A DNA stretch of 64,000 nucleotides. Source: Todiramphus chloris collaris. Lineage: Eukaryota; Chordata; Aves; Coraciiformes; Alcedinidae. Below, in pieces: positions 47,883 to 60,264 of the stretch; the first letter of the stretch is position 1, and each line of letters opens with the position of its first letter. The notes below the pieces were generated by a model that worked only from the letters and a program-made list of their open reading frames with translations, searched no databases and was not told the DNA's origin. A program made the translations under genes and the position numbers. The DNA lies in NCBI GenBank assembly GCA_025345505.1, contig JANVCC010000047.1, forward strand, positions 7,323,429-7,387,428, read 5' to 3'.

Positions 47883-49188
47883 AGCAGTCTGGGGGAGTCA
47901 TTCCTTGACCCTTTGTGTGACAGTGTCTGTCGCTGCCAGAAATACCACTTTGCCGACACAGTTGAGAAACCATGAAAATCATTATTTATAGAACTTAGAT
48001 CTAAGAATTTCACCCTTGGAGCAGCACCTCCTGCACAAACCCACAGCAGTGAGACATCTCCCTACGAGAGCTTTAAATGCTGCGCATTAGGTGGCAGATG
48101 GAGATGGGGGGTGTAGGGAGGCAGGGAGACCTTTCCCACCAGCCTGATAGACGCTGTTCTTAGCACAGCAAAACCAAACTGCTGCCAAATTTTTGTAGGT
48201 ACATTGAAAAAGGAGAGTTTTACTGAGTTTTTTCAAGGAGATAATGCAAACAAGAAAAGAAACATTCGGGATTATTGAGCTTTTTCAAAACCTCTTCTTA
48301 ACACAAGACACAAGCCATTTCTTAAGTCCTGTGCTCTGAATTGTGAGGAAAACCTTTCCCCAGAGACCCTGTTTTATTTATTCCCTGTTCAGTTTGCCAG
48401 CCACATGCAAAGCTAAACCTGTGCTGGTCTTCCTGGAAACTAAGCCAGCCAAGCCACCGATGAGATATATTTAGGACAGAGGAGTTGCAGAGGACAGCTG
48501 GAGCATATCTCTTATATGTCTGAGCTGTGGCACTATTTAAGCATTGTCATTGGTATGTATATTTTAATGAATGTCAGCCAGGCAAATTCAAGTGATGAAG
48601 TTGTGATCGGCTCTTCCACAAGGATTTGGCTAAAGCTGTGTTTGATTTGGCCTATAAATATATTATCCCATTAATGACCTTACCCAAAGGCAGCCTTAAA
48701 AACAGAGCAATTTGTTTTTCTGAAATCAGGGCTTTCGGCAAGCACTTTGATTTGGATGTAAAATCCAAGGACAATGCCTATGGGGTTTTTGGTGCTAGAG
48801 ATTCACTGGGTAAGTTCTGAATTCACTGAGGGGTAGTTATCACCAAAGCTGGGATTTGCATGACAAGACTGTGCTGCATAAGATGGATTTGGTTTACAAT
48901 GTTGTCTCTTTTCTGGGCTCACCATGATCTGCAGTACGTGTATATCAGCTCACATCCTGCATTCTGAAAGGCCTGCCTTGGCAGCAACACAAGTTTTATA
49001 TCCCTTATTAGTGATATAAATCAAGCACTGCAGCATTTCATTGATGGTTAATCTGAGGCTCATAACCAGAAAAGGGAAAATCAAGATCCTCCTTTCAGGA
49101 CAATGGGATGATTCTTGCAGCAGCTTGTTTCCAATGACAAAGTTTGGGTTTTTTTCCTCTTTCTGCATCTGGATTTCCGTTTGTAAAA
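47883..49188. other. Unique non-coding stretch
   Basis: No gene is established. A plus frame open from 48599 to 48820 includes an 80-nt part (48730-48809) bordered by an acceptor-like TTGTTTTTCTGAAATCAG and a donor GTAAGT; it is only a weak exon candidate. Confidence 0.5.
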
Positions 49189-49609
49189 GAATCACAGAAT
49201 GGTTTGGGTTGGAAGGCATGTTTACAAGTCATCTAGCCCAACCCCCCCACAGAGAGCAGGGACATCTGCAACTAGAGCAGGTTGCTTAAAGCCGCGGACA
49301 ACCTCACCTGCAATGGTGCCAGGGATGGGGCAGCCACCACCTCTCTGGGCAGCCTGGGACAGGCTCTCACCACCCTCAGTGGAAAAAAATTGTTCCTTCT
49401 CTCCAGTCTAAATCTCCCTCTTTTAATTTAAAACCATTCCCCCTTGTCCTGTCCCAACAGGCTGTGCTCAAAAGTCCCTCCCCATCTTTCTGACAGGCCC
49501 CTTGAAGTGCTGAAAGGCCACCAGAAGGTCTCCCCAGAGCCTTCTCCTCTCCAGGCTGAACCCCCCCATCTCTCCCAGCCTGGCCTCCCAGCAGAGGGGT
49601 TCCAGCCCC
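49189..49609 (-). mobile_element. CR1 LINE 3' fragment, CR1-Y-like derived subfamily
   Basis: It starts on the plus strand with GAATCACAGAATGGTTTGGG. The minus strand carries LEPLCWEARLGEMGGFSLER, RRLWGDLLVAFQHFKG and PVRKMGRDF in one frame. These residues match the copies at 17407 and 21655 almost word for word. The 5' truncation falls in the GLEPL region. A second, different CR1 tail follows at 49782. Confidence 0.94.
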
Positions 49610-49781
49610 TTAAGTACTGAAAGCATGCAGTAAGATCTCCCCAGAGTGACAGGGCAAAGCAAGATCCTTTGCAACACACTTCAGTATGCAAGAAGCAGAC
49701 CTTACAGCCTGGCTGAAGCAACCCCAACTCCATAAGGCAGAGCACTGAAAATTATTCAGAAACTATTTTCAGTATCACTGA
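49610..49781. other. Short spacer between two CR1 copies
   Basis: About 170 bases with no clear element. A stretch near 49630-49650 recalls a CR1 block but is too short to assign. Confidence 0.4.
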
Positions 49782-49977
49782 TTCACAAAATCACAGAGTG
49801 GTTTGGGTTGGAGGGGACCTTAAAGCTCATCTAGTTCAAAGCCCCTGGCACAGGCAGGGATACCTCCCACTAGAGCAGGTTGCTCAAAGCTCTGTCCAAC
49901 CTGCTCTTGAACACATTCAGTGATGGAGCACTAACAGCTTTCCTGGGCAACATGTTCCAGTGTCTCACCACCCTGAT
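49782..49977 (-). mobile_element. CR1 LINE 3' fragment
   Basis: Tail-like TTCACAAAATCACAGAGTGG, then the complement of CTAGATGAGCTTTAAGGTCC and of the 3' UTR (ACTAGAGCAGGTTGCTCAAA, CAACCTGCTCTTGAACACAT). It ends at TGTCTCACCACCCTGA, the region coding HWNRLP on the other strand. This copy differs from its neighbour at 49189, so it is an independent insertion. Confidence 0.92.
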
Positions 49978-52809
49978 TTTACCCACCCTGAAGTTACACT
50001 TTACATAGGGGCAAGGTTCCCAGTGGCTTCACGTAGCTGTGGGGACAAGTTCTCTGCTGAGCAAGGTTTCAGGGATTGCACTGAAGTCCGAAGGATTACT
50101 GAATCCAGGAATTTGTCCTCTGGCTCTCCACTCACACTCAATTTTCTGTCTATACCCATGATTCGTGTGATCCTGATTTATACCAGTATGAATATAAGGG
50201 AGCCGAGGCCATTGGTAGTATAAATAAAGTCTTCAGTCAGTGACAGTCTTGCCTGTGTGAGAGATGCAGGATCAGGCTGCAGAGTACTGGTAGCTCTTTG
50301 GCATTTGATGAGCAAGTTGCCTTTATTTATAACATGGTACAGCAGGATGTGTCGTGGTGATTGACTTCCAACAACTGCAAGGTCAGAAATTTGAATCGCT
50401 GAGGGAAAAGTGTCCTGGCAATGAATACCTGGAGATTGTGTTGAATCAGGGATATGTAAAAGGTTAAATAGGGTGAGTCTAGAAGCTTTGGGCTTTTTTC
50501 TATCTCAGAAACATCCTTGGAGTATACTAAAGAGCTCTTTCTGTAGCAGAATGCTGAATTCACCCTTTTTACCACCTTCTGTGACCTTTTCACCACCTCC
50601 TTCCTTGTGCTTTGTAAAACAAGACCCACTAAAGCAACCCTGTCATCAAATCCATGGTGTCTCTTCCTCCATTGATTCTTGAGAGGTGATAACAAGCTCA
50701 GCTAGGCACACTTTTTAATAATTTTATAGCTATAATTATCATTTTGGCTTTGCCAGGATTTTTGGAAGATAAACTGTGCAACCTATTTATAAGCTGGATA
50801 AGCAGGAGGACCTAGTGCCCTTTCCTTCTAGTAAATCCATGGTGAGACTCATACGCAGAGTGAAATCATCAAAAAGAGCATCAAATAAACCAACAAGGCT
50901 TCCAGTTAAGCATCATCTTGCAGGAAGTGGGTGCAGTAATTACCTCACCAGTGAAGGGATAGGAAGCCTCGTGTTTTACACCAACATACAGACGTTTCAA
51001 TAAATATGAGTAGTCCCAGCCACACTAGAGCTTATTCCAGGACAAACGGTGAGAGCAAATTCCAGGAATACCCTTGGTGTACAGCAAGAGGATAGGTTTG
51101 GAAAGGAGAGCTCCATTTTACACTGCTGGTTAGATACAGGGTCTGTATCTGCTCATTTGCAAAATGGGATTTTCTAAGCAGAAACAAATGGAGAAAAATA
51201 GCAGGAGAGACACTGAAAAATGGGGACATGATTTCAAGGATGTCAGAGCAGGGTCTTTGGGTAAGGTATGAAAGCAGACCCAAAGACAAGGCTTATGGGG
51301 CCCTGATAACTGTTTCCTAGCAACAGGAATACTATTAAGGGGGTTGCTGAAGTCCAGTTTAATGCATTTATCCAGTGTTCTGAAGAACACAAAAGTAACA
51401 TCAAATTCCTGATTTTATACAGGGATACTCAAGTTCTGTAATAGTCTATGCAAGAAGAGTTTCTACAGAAAACAGTCCTTTATATGAACCTATCTATATA
51501 TCTGTCACTATATGTTGGTCCTTTTCCAGCAGAATGGGGGAACAATGTTGTTTATTGGATACCTGCTTTGGGTTATTTATTTAGATACAAGACTGCAAAT
51601 GAGTTAAACACAACGGGGTGGAAGTAAACTACAATACCTTGTGCTGTTAGTTATAAGATATTTAGACTGCTAAGCTCACAAAAAAACATCTATTACGGTG
51701 TTTACAACTAACTCATAAAAGCTGCTTCATGGCACAGCTTTAATACAGTTGAATGCAATTATTTTTAGCTTAGTTGTGAAATTGCTGTAAGTAAACAACT
51801 GCTCTGTTATCCCATTTTATCCTACTTAAAGTAGTGCTAACCCAGCCTAGAACTGTAGTTCTCTGTTAGGTTTTCCATCTTAAAGAGAGATCCATACATA
51901 CAGCTACAAAAACTAAGAGATTGGACACTCCAGACTGTGTTGTATTAGGAATTTATTTCAAAGCTCTGAAGAAACTTGCTGTAGAATATCCACCCAAAGG
52001 AGATGATAACGCTGTGTAAACTTTTGGGGAAGGAATTTGATAACTCGGTTAAAAATGTTGCGTGTTTCAGTACAACTCCTTAGAGTCAAAGCTCAGGGAC
52101 AATATTTATACATCCATTGAAGTCACTAAGACCGAAGCCAAAGCTGAAGCAAAATGTTGGAAAGCAGGGAGAAAATGATCCGAGAGCCAAGCTGTGAGAA
52201 AGGTTAGCTGCTGCGTGTCGTCGGGTGTATGTCAGTGCAGTCTTACTCTACTGAGCTTCAAGAGGAGATAATTAGTGAGCACTGTAGCCCCAGTAGCCTC
52301 CCAAGCCAACTCTCAGAGGTCTGCCATCTGATTTCCATGGCAGATGACCTTTGAAATGGATTCTTCACCATTTCACAGGGGAAAGGGACAAAAATAGAAT
52401 AGGATTCAGTATCTTCTTTGACTCTTCTCTTCTGCTGCTCAGGCTGAGGTTCTAGTTTGCACCTGAGATACATGGGGGTTTTTTCCATCACTGTTTTGGG
52501 GGAGCTGATTTTCTTCTTCAGCATTTGGCAGATCCCTAGATCCAAACAACACATTCTAATCTCTGTTCTTTACACAGCCCAAATGGAACACGCTGCAAAC
52601 AGGCTCCAAGAACCACAGCTTCCCTGCATGGAATTTACAAGGTAACCCTAGGGCAGGAACAGCTTTTCCACCCCTCTTTTCCCATTGGGAGCATGATGTT
52701 TGTTAGCCAACAGCAGCAGAAGACTACAGAGCAGCGTTCTTAGGCTCAAATGGTCAAATTTTTAGGATTGTCTCATTAAAGCATGACAATGAGAGTTTTT
52801 GCTGTGTGT
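49978..52809. other. Unique non-coding block
   Basis: About 2.8 kb with no recognised gene or transposon. A segment at 52113-52126 (CCATTGAAGTCACT) resembles the dispersed TTGAAGTCAATGGGA-type motif. Frames up to 122 codons show no known domain. Confidence 0.5.
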
Positions 52810-53821
52810 TGTGGTTTAACCACAGCTGGCAACTAAACCCCACACAGCCCCTTGCTCCCTTCTCTCGGTGGGATGCAGAGGAGAAGTGAAAACAAGTAAA
52901 ACTTCTGAGTTGAGATAAGAATGGTTTAATAATGGAAATAAACATATTGAATAATAGTAGCAATAATAATGATAATGGTAATTACAAGGAAGATAACAAA
53001 AAGAGAATGAAATAAAACCCAAGAAAGACAAGTGATGCACAATGCAATTGCTCAGCACTTGCTGAGCAGTGATTGATCTCTCCTGGCCAACTCCGTTCAG
53101 TTTTATATACTGGGCATGACATCATATGGTACAGAATATCATAGAATCATAGAATCACTAAAGTTGGAAATGACCTTCAAGATCATCATGAATCAGGGGG
53201 GAGGGAGGCAGAGGTTAAATGATCAAGTCCAACTGTCTACTCAGTATTATCAGGACCACTAAACCATGGCCTGAAGTGCCACATCTGGATGTTTTTGGAA
53301 CACCTCCAGGGATGGTGACTCCACCCCCTCCCTGGGCAGCCTGTTCCAAGGCCTCACCACTCTCTCAGGAAAAAGAAATTTCCCAATATCCAAACAAAAC
53401 CTCCCCTGGTGCAACTTCAGCCCATTTCCTCTTGTCCTATCACTAGTTACCTGAGAGAAGAGACCAACACCCCCCTGACTACAATGTCCTTTCAGGTAGC
53501 TGTAGAGATCAATAAGGTCTCCTCTCAGTCTGCTCTTCTCCAGACTAAACAACCCCAGGTCTCTCAGCTGCTCCTCATAAGACATTTTCCCTTTGGCCAG
53601 TTTGGGTCAACTATCCTGGCTGTGTCCCCTCCCAACTTATTGTACACTTCTGGCTGGCAGGCCATGAGAAGCTGAAAAATCCTTGATGTGGGATAAGAGC
53701 TACTTAGCAACAGCTAAACCATCAGCGTTTTATCAACACTATTCTCATCCTAAATCCAAACCACAGCACTGCACCAGCTACTAGGAAGAAAATTAACTCT
53801 CTCCCAGTCTCAACCAGGACA
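52810..53821 (+). mobile_element. Solo LTR, same family as 40713, split by a CR1
   Basis: The left part (52810-53138) starts TGTGGTTTAACC and the right part (about 53585-53821) ends CCAGGACA. Together they align along the whole length of the LTR at 40713-41241. A minus-strand CR1 fills 53139-53584, breaking the LTR after ACAGAATAT. No viral internal region is seen on either side, so this too is a solo LTR fossil. The break gives an order of events: LTR first, CR1 later. I saw no clear target-site duplication. Confidence 0.87.
53139..53584 (-). mobile_element. CR1 LINE 3' fragment nested in the LTR
   Basis: Two to three tail units (ATCATAGAATCATAGAATCA) start the copy. The minus strand reads [33 protein letters not shown]...[59 protein letters not shown] with the ORF2 C-terminus in one long frame (53259-53585). 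This is the best preserved CR1 frame in the window, consistent with a relatively young insertion. Its 3' UTR holds an extra insert of about 35 bases near 53190-53220 bounded by repeated ATGATCA-like words. Confidence 0.95.
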
Positions 53822-54379
53822 CTTCTTTCCTTCAAGGTGAATTATTCACCGACCCACTTCCCTTTGAAGGCAGGGATCTCCAGGAGGGCTGGAAGATGTC
53901 CCTATCCCATCCCACCTGACAGGAGACCTCAGGAGCAGCCTGCAGAGGTGCCTGAGGTCAGGCTCTCTAGGTGGGTCTGCTGGGGTAATAAGCTGCCTAA
54001 TGGCATAGTAAGCAGCCGGGAGGGCTTGAGCCATCAATTCAGGTGACTTATATTGCAAGCACCTGCATTTTCACAAGCTGTGGATATCAGTCATGTCACT
54101 TTGGGGGTTTTCTGTCAGGAATGGAATGAGACAAAGCTGGCAGCCATAGCAGAAATATCATTTCCCACCTAATTTGCCATGCTGAAAACCCTGCAACCAT
54201 CTTTGCTTCTGAAAACATCTCTGTGCTCTCTCTGTGGAATTCTGACTGGAGCCCAGTTTACATCACTTGAAGGAGGGGACAGGCCCTTTAACATAAAGCA
54301 AAGCACAGCAGCTGCTTTCAGACTACATCATTTCTACAAGTAAAAGTATAATTTTAAGGAGTTAATTGTTTTATATTTT
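53822..54379. other. Unique non-coding stretch
   Basis: No gene or transposon is recognised over about 560 bases. Confidence 0.5.
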
Positions 54380-54601
54380 CACAGAGTCATGGAATCCCAG
54401 CATGTTGGGGATTGGAAGGGACCTCTGGAGATCTTCTGGACCAACGTACCTGCTCCATCCAACAGGGTCACCCAGAGCAGGGGGCCCAGCAGTGCAGTAC
54501 CCAGGTAAAAGTCTCTAGAGAAGGAGACTCCACAGCCTCTCTCGGCAGCCTGTTCCAGTGCTCTTATCACCTTCACAAGTAAAGAAGTTTTTCCTCCTGT
54601 T
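54380..54601 (-). mobile_element. CR1 LINE 3' fragment
   Basis: Tail-like CACAGAGTCATGGAATCCCA, then the complement of the segment coding LLGPLLWVTLLDGAG and of the ORF2 end (AGAGAAGGAGACTCCACAGC, GGCAGCCTGTTCCAGTGCTC). It belongs to the same subfamily as the copies at 2472, 31865 and 43424. About 220 bases remain. Confidence 0.92.
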
Positions 54602-57380
54602 TTATCGTTCTTGAAGAAGTTCCAGGTTTTGCCTGAAATAGATTATTTCTTTTAAAGGCAAATTAAGGTACAGTTAAGACACATACAGAGAAAGAAACCT
54701 TCCAGCAGTGAAACCACTTTGCTGCTTTGAACCTGTCTGTAAAATACCTTTGTGTGCTACCTCCACAACCTTCCCACGATAAACTAAACCCTATCCAAAC
54801 ATGGCTTTATGTAGAGCTTTAGGCACTTCAGGTTTTTAAGGAAACTCTTGGGACGCTCACCTGTAGGTGTGACCATCACCCACAATTAAAGGCAAGCCAA
54901 AATCCTTCTGCAGTGACTGTTACAGGGTTTTCAACTCCTGATGCTGTTTCTTGTCACTTTGCAGCGTGAAAAACAAGGGCCTGTGCTACACTTTTATCTT
55001 TACACCTGAGCACTTGCTCAGAAAATTGTCGTGTTAACGGAGAATAAACCAAAGGAAAGGAACCAGCTGCTGGAGCCCTGCAGAAACAAATGGCATGAGG
55101 CTCACACAGGGGTTCACGCTTTTGCTGTTCTAGTCAGGAACAGGGGGAGGTTCTTATGATCTGTTCCTCCTTGTGTCCTGGTGTTTGAAAAAAGACAATG
55201 CTTTCTACTTCTGTTCGCTGGCTGGGATCCTTTTTTTTTGTGGTAGTAGAGGGAACTGATATGTGGGCAATCTGAAAGTGTCAGCCTTAAGTCCCTGCTG
55301 AGTTGGATTCCTCACAAGAGTGCAGCAAGGAAATGCCCAATGAAGGGGTTTGCTGTGTTTGACATTTTACAGGCTGCTATGGAATAGTTTATGAAACATG
55401 AAATGATAAATAATCTTTCATTTCCTGTGTTAGCTGCTTAATCCTCGTCTACCTCCATAAAACACAAACTACAAAATCTTGGTAGGTCTGCTTTGCCTTT
55501 TGCACATTCTTGTGGAAGATCGGGGTGGGGATCCTTGTACGTTTGATAGGAACATACAATTGAGTTGTTGAAGTTTGATCACATTAAGTCTTGCTCACCT
55601 GGATCTGAGACCAATTGCCAAATTTGGTAACTGGCACCAGGGGCGCATAAAAGTTTTTAAGACAGTTGTGCATAGATTGTGGCACTGGTTATCTCAGCTC
55701 CTGCTGGTTTAGAAGCAAAATGGATTAGAGACTGTAGAGCCTGTTCTTTAGTGTGTGGTTGTTATTAAAAGGTTTTTTAGGAGCTCTCTTATGGGGGTAT
55801 CCCCAGATTAAGGATTTATGGAGATAGAACAAGGATTTCTTGGTGGGCACTTAGTAGTTACGTACATGCCATATGTTGCTGGTTTTGAAGTTTCCCTGTG
55901 TTTAATAGTATTACTTTTTTGGATTTTCCTTAACATTATTTGCAGTTAGGTCTTCGATCCTAAACCTGATCTGAATGCACTGCAAGTACAATAGTATCTG
56001 AATCCAGCACTTTTCAGTAAGCCTGTATGAAATAATAATCAATTACTTAATGACCTTAACCCATAAACAGAGAAGATTGCAGGAAGCAGCTCAGATAACA
56101 TCAACAGCAGCGAGTCATACATGCCCAGTGTTAGACAACTCCTGAAAATATTTTAAGGACTTTATGGAACTCATGGTGAAATTCCAATTCCTCGAAGCAG
56201 CATGGGGTCACGTGAAAGAAGTTGGGAGAGAAAAAACATGCCTCAGGCTGAAAGGAAATCAATACTGAACTTTACAACTAACATTTCTACTATGACACCT
56301 ATCAAAAGTCAGCTGGTTAGTGATAGTCAGGTAGGAACACTTGGTATTTGGCTATCTAGCTACGATGAAACAGACAAACACATGGGTGCATAGCAGACAC
56401 GCGTTCCCCATGCGTTCGACTACGTCCCTCTTTGATTGCTAGTTTGCATTTAACAATCATATTTTGAGCTTGTAAATACTTCACAATTATGACCCTTAAG
56501 TGACATATTTAGAATGTCAAGGGCTTGATTTCCCCATGGTAAGTTACATATATGTTGCTTAATGTGCTGACAGACTTTTGTTTGTGGTAAGCGTTTTGAA
56601 CGGTTAAAAAAATGCTTGTTCTGTCAGAAAATGCCTTGATGAGAACAGGCAGAAGCTTGATTTTCACCTGCAAGCCTCTTCAGCCTGGGTAGAGCAGGTG
56701 TGAAACACTCTGTAGCTGAGCAAGTGGCTACATCTGCTCTCAGAGTCCCAGACGAAATTATTAACAAGAATTAAAGAATGAATTTACCAATGAGAGATGG
56801 AAATAGGGCAGAGTAATTTGCTTCCATGGAGGCTTGATTTTTTTTTTTTTTTCCCCTGACGCTGCTTAGCTCAGTTGATATTTTTCTGCTATTGCTGGTG
56901 ATCCCTGTCCATGAGTCCTTCTCAGACACAAACCTGTCATTATTTTCTTTTGGGAGCTCTACTGATTTTTGATAAGGAAATATCATTACAGATGCTGTTA
57001 TTGGCAAGCAATGGCAGATCTTCCTATGGAGTTCTTTCTATCACCAGCTTCGGGCTGCGGCAGCTTTGCCACTGCCGTGACAAAGTTTAAATTAAATTTT
57101 TAAAAGCGCAGGAAGATAATGATTTCCAATAAATACTGGGAAACTCACTTCCTACGGTAGTAAAAGGCACACAAGTTACAACGCACTAAATTTTATACAT
57201 TTGCTGCAATTCACCTTTAAGGAATGCAAGAGGAAAGTTAGTCATTTTTGAATAGAGGATGTGTTTTATTTTATCGTTTGGAAGCATGCCCGTTGTTCAG
57301 GATCACAGAAATTGCGAATTGATGATCAGAGGGGAGCCTCTTTTACTATTGCACCTCCTGCTTTGCCTCTATAAATATCT

Positions 57381-57398
57381 TTTATTATTATTATTATG
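57381..57398. repeat. TTA microsatellite
   Basis: Five to six TTA units. Confidence 0.85.
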
Positions 57399-58285
57399 CA
57401 GTTTTTAGGTATGTTTTATAATGGTGGTTATTAATGCTCTACCTCTGACTGCTAAGAGAATTCATAGCTCTGTTAGAAGTCTGACATGTCTGTGAGATTT
57501 GCTTGTGTGTGTCGTTTTGCAGTAAACCAGTCTGCTGGACAGGGAGGGGAATATTCTGCCTTTGAGAGCAGGTATATTTCTGATTACAGTTAGTGGGAAT
57601 ATGCGGCTTCAAACAAAACCAGCGGCCCCAAAAGTTTAATTTACTGCAAGTGCAGGGAGTGTAAGTTTTTCATATATGATTCCATAGCCTTGGTGAAGAA
57701 CAAGGAAATAGCTACTGTTATTTATTCCTAGCGGGATGTGAGGATGGAGCATGAAAATCTCATGCTGCCAATTAACTTCTCTGGGAATTTAGAGGATTGT
57801 CCAACAATAGGACAAACAGTGTCTTCAGCTCACCCAAAGCCACCACTAAAGGAGATCAGAGTTACTACCAGCAGTGATCTCTTTTTGGCTTTAAGACCTC
57901 TGTAGTTTCTCTTTCTCTTCTGAAAATGCTATCATGGCTATATTGAAATTCCCCTCCCCCTGCCCTTGATATATTTCAGAGCCAGAAAGCTACTAAAATC
58001 TTAGATGCTGTTTTCTCTTTTACTTGCATCTTTGGGGTGTAGCGAAATGACAAAACACAACACTGAAAAAGAGCCAGCAAAACTATGGCAACGAAGACTT
58101 TAATTTCTCCAGCAACTTGGGGTCTGCAGCCTACTGCAGATGATCTCTAAGGCACCAAATGATTCGCAGGCATTTAATGAGTAATTGGAGAGCTGCTGGT
58201 GCAGCAGCTCAACAGTGAGGTCGGTCAGGGGCTGGTTTATCCATAAAGGCACAGTTAGAATAAAAAAAAAAAAGAAAATGCTGCC

Positions 58286-58350
58286 TTTTTTGTTTGTTTT
58301 TTTGGGGTGTTTTTTTTGTTTTTTTGGTTTGGTTTTGGTTTGTTTTTTGA
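58286..58350. repeat. T/G low-complexity tract
   Basis: Runs of T broken by G or GG (TTTTTTGTTTG, GGTTTGGTTTTGG) cover about 65 bases. It is the reverse-complement type of the CAAA tracts seen at 1776, 8798 and 12797. An A run precedes it at 58262-58273. Confidence 0.85.
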
Positions 58351-60230
58351 GAAAGAATAATCAGCCAGGAGGTTCAGCAGCTTCTCCCCTCCAGGCGTGA
58401 CTTTCACAACAGGCTGAGGTTCTGAGTTTGTATAAGGTTATTTCCTCTCTGAGAAATACTCACTGGAGAAATGGTACAGGGGGGAAATGGATGCACTGCT
58501 TCTCATGGAGTGTTTTGTCACTCCAGGGGTGATGGAGATACCTGGGGGGAGCTTTCCACCTGGCAGATACATTTACAATACAAGTTTCAAGGAGAAAGAC
58601 CATCTTTAAAAGCCTTCACATCACTTTTAAGACCCTCTGCACGCTGGGCTTGTTTTACTTTCCTTCCAGCCCTTTCTCCTCCATGAGGAAGGAATATCTC
58701 TTCTGGCAGAAAACCCCCCAGACGAGCAGGCATGAGAAGGCTGTTTCTTGTGCAAAAAGCTGATGGTATGATCTGGACTCTAGCTCTCATGGGAGCTTTG
58801 CTATTGACTTTAGCTGGGCCAGGATTTCGCCTGTCGGTTGTGTCAAGTTTGGCAAGGATTACTGGCGTGAAATGGATCCTGAGGGAACAAACCCGACTGC
58901 TTTTCTACACAAGTGCCCAAACGTCCAAAGTGTGTGAAGAAAACTGGAAGGATCATAAAAAAGACTAATCTTTCAGATGTGCTCAGCAGTCCTGATGATG
59001 CTCCTGCCGGGGAGATGGGAGCTGACTTGAGGAGCAAGCGTGGTGCGTCAACACGAGCACTTCACCTCTGTCCCTTGTCAGGCTGCCTTTACAGCCATCG
59101 CAGGGCAGCGATTTCTTCCCTGTACAGCTCCAAATGAAAGCAGTCAGAGTGGCCCCGAAGAGATTTAAGCTGGTCACTGCAAATTGATTCACGCGAGCGT
59201 CTCTGGTGTCAGGATGTGCTACTTCTTAAGCAGCAAGAGAAGGGGAAATGAAATGAAGAGGTTGTATGGCTGCTCTCAGGAGAACGCCAAGCTAACAAGA
59301 GCAGATTGGTGTTAATTTAGCTGAGAAAAGAAGCTGCTCCTCTTTTAGTGCTTGAGGATTTGAGATCCCAGCAACAGGTTGGGGAGGTAGGCAGGGGGAA
59401 GGAGTGGGAGGGAGATAGCTCTTTCCTAGGCGATTGCAGAAGTGTGGAAGTAGGTTATGGCAGGTTAGGGAACGGAAAGAAAAATACCTAAGTGAAAGGC
59501 AAACACCAAAAAAAAGGGGAGAGCACAAATTAGGGAGAACAACTGTCTTGTCGCTGCTTCCAGAGCATCTCTGTTGGGAGAGCAGGGCAGGAAATGATCT
59601 GCTCCACTAAATTAAAAAAAAAAAACAAAACTAAACCAGCAGAACTGCTTCCATTCTGTAGCAGGACAGGCCCCAGATCGTGTCTTTCAACGGGGTAACA
59701 TCAACGTGAAAGCACAGTATGGCTTCGGAGCAGCGTTTATTCTTATCAGATGAGACTAGAGCATGGTGGGAGAATGCTACAATTTTGCCTTTATGACAGC
59801 CCAAGAGAACATGTCCTATAGCCATAATCCCGTGTACAATTTGTGTAGTTAGCACTGCCAAAGAGAAAAGAGCTGCCCTGTCATGTCCTCTCTATGCCCC
59901 CTGTCTAGTCCAGTGCAAAAACCCTCAACAACCCTGCCAACATAGGCTTGAAAGCATAACCCATGTGAATGAGTGACTGGGGGAAGGGACAGAAGGTTAA
60001 ACAGCACTTTCAAAGTCTTAGAGGGTGTGTGAGACTATGGGTCAGGAAAGACCTTTTGTAGAGATCAGTGAATATCTACCTCAGAGGCAATTCTGTCTGG
60101 ACAGCCAGAAATTTCTGATGAAAAGCTGCATTTAAGAGATTCTAAATGTAACCTTGAAGAAGAGCACTGCTTCATATCTGATACCACGACATAGAGCATA
60201 GATTTTTTTTAATGCAATACATCATGTATA

Positions 60231-60264
60231 TGACAATAATAATTATTATTAATAATAATAATTT
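60231..60264. repeat. AAT/ATT microsatellite with palindromic core
   Basis: AATAATAATTATTATT is a perfect 16-bp palindrome followed by further AAT units. Confidence 0.9.

Noticed and set aside
47426-48013. Frames up to 195 codons including many X residues
   Set aside because: They cover the CTTT array and a 100-N gap; artefacts of low complexity and missing sequence.
41242-52809. Idea that the two LTRs bound one provirus
   Set aside because: The DNA between them is unique sequence with independent CR1 insertions and no retroviral remains; treated as two solo LTRs.
53259-53585. 108-codon minus-strand frame with clear protein-like pattern
   Set aside because: It is the C-terminus of CR1 ORF2 in a truncated LINE, not a host gene.
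58732-58968. 78-codon ATG frame with a hydrophobic run like a signal peptide (TLALMGALLLTLAGPGF)
   Set aside because: The hydrophobic part overlaps the dispersed GGGAG...TATTGACTTTAG...CCAGGATTTCGCC motif, so it is repeat-derived chance; no further domain, no splice context.
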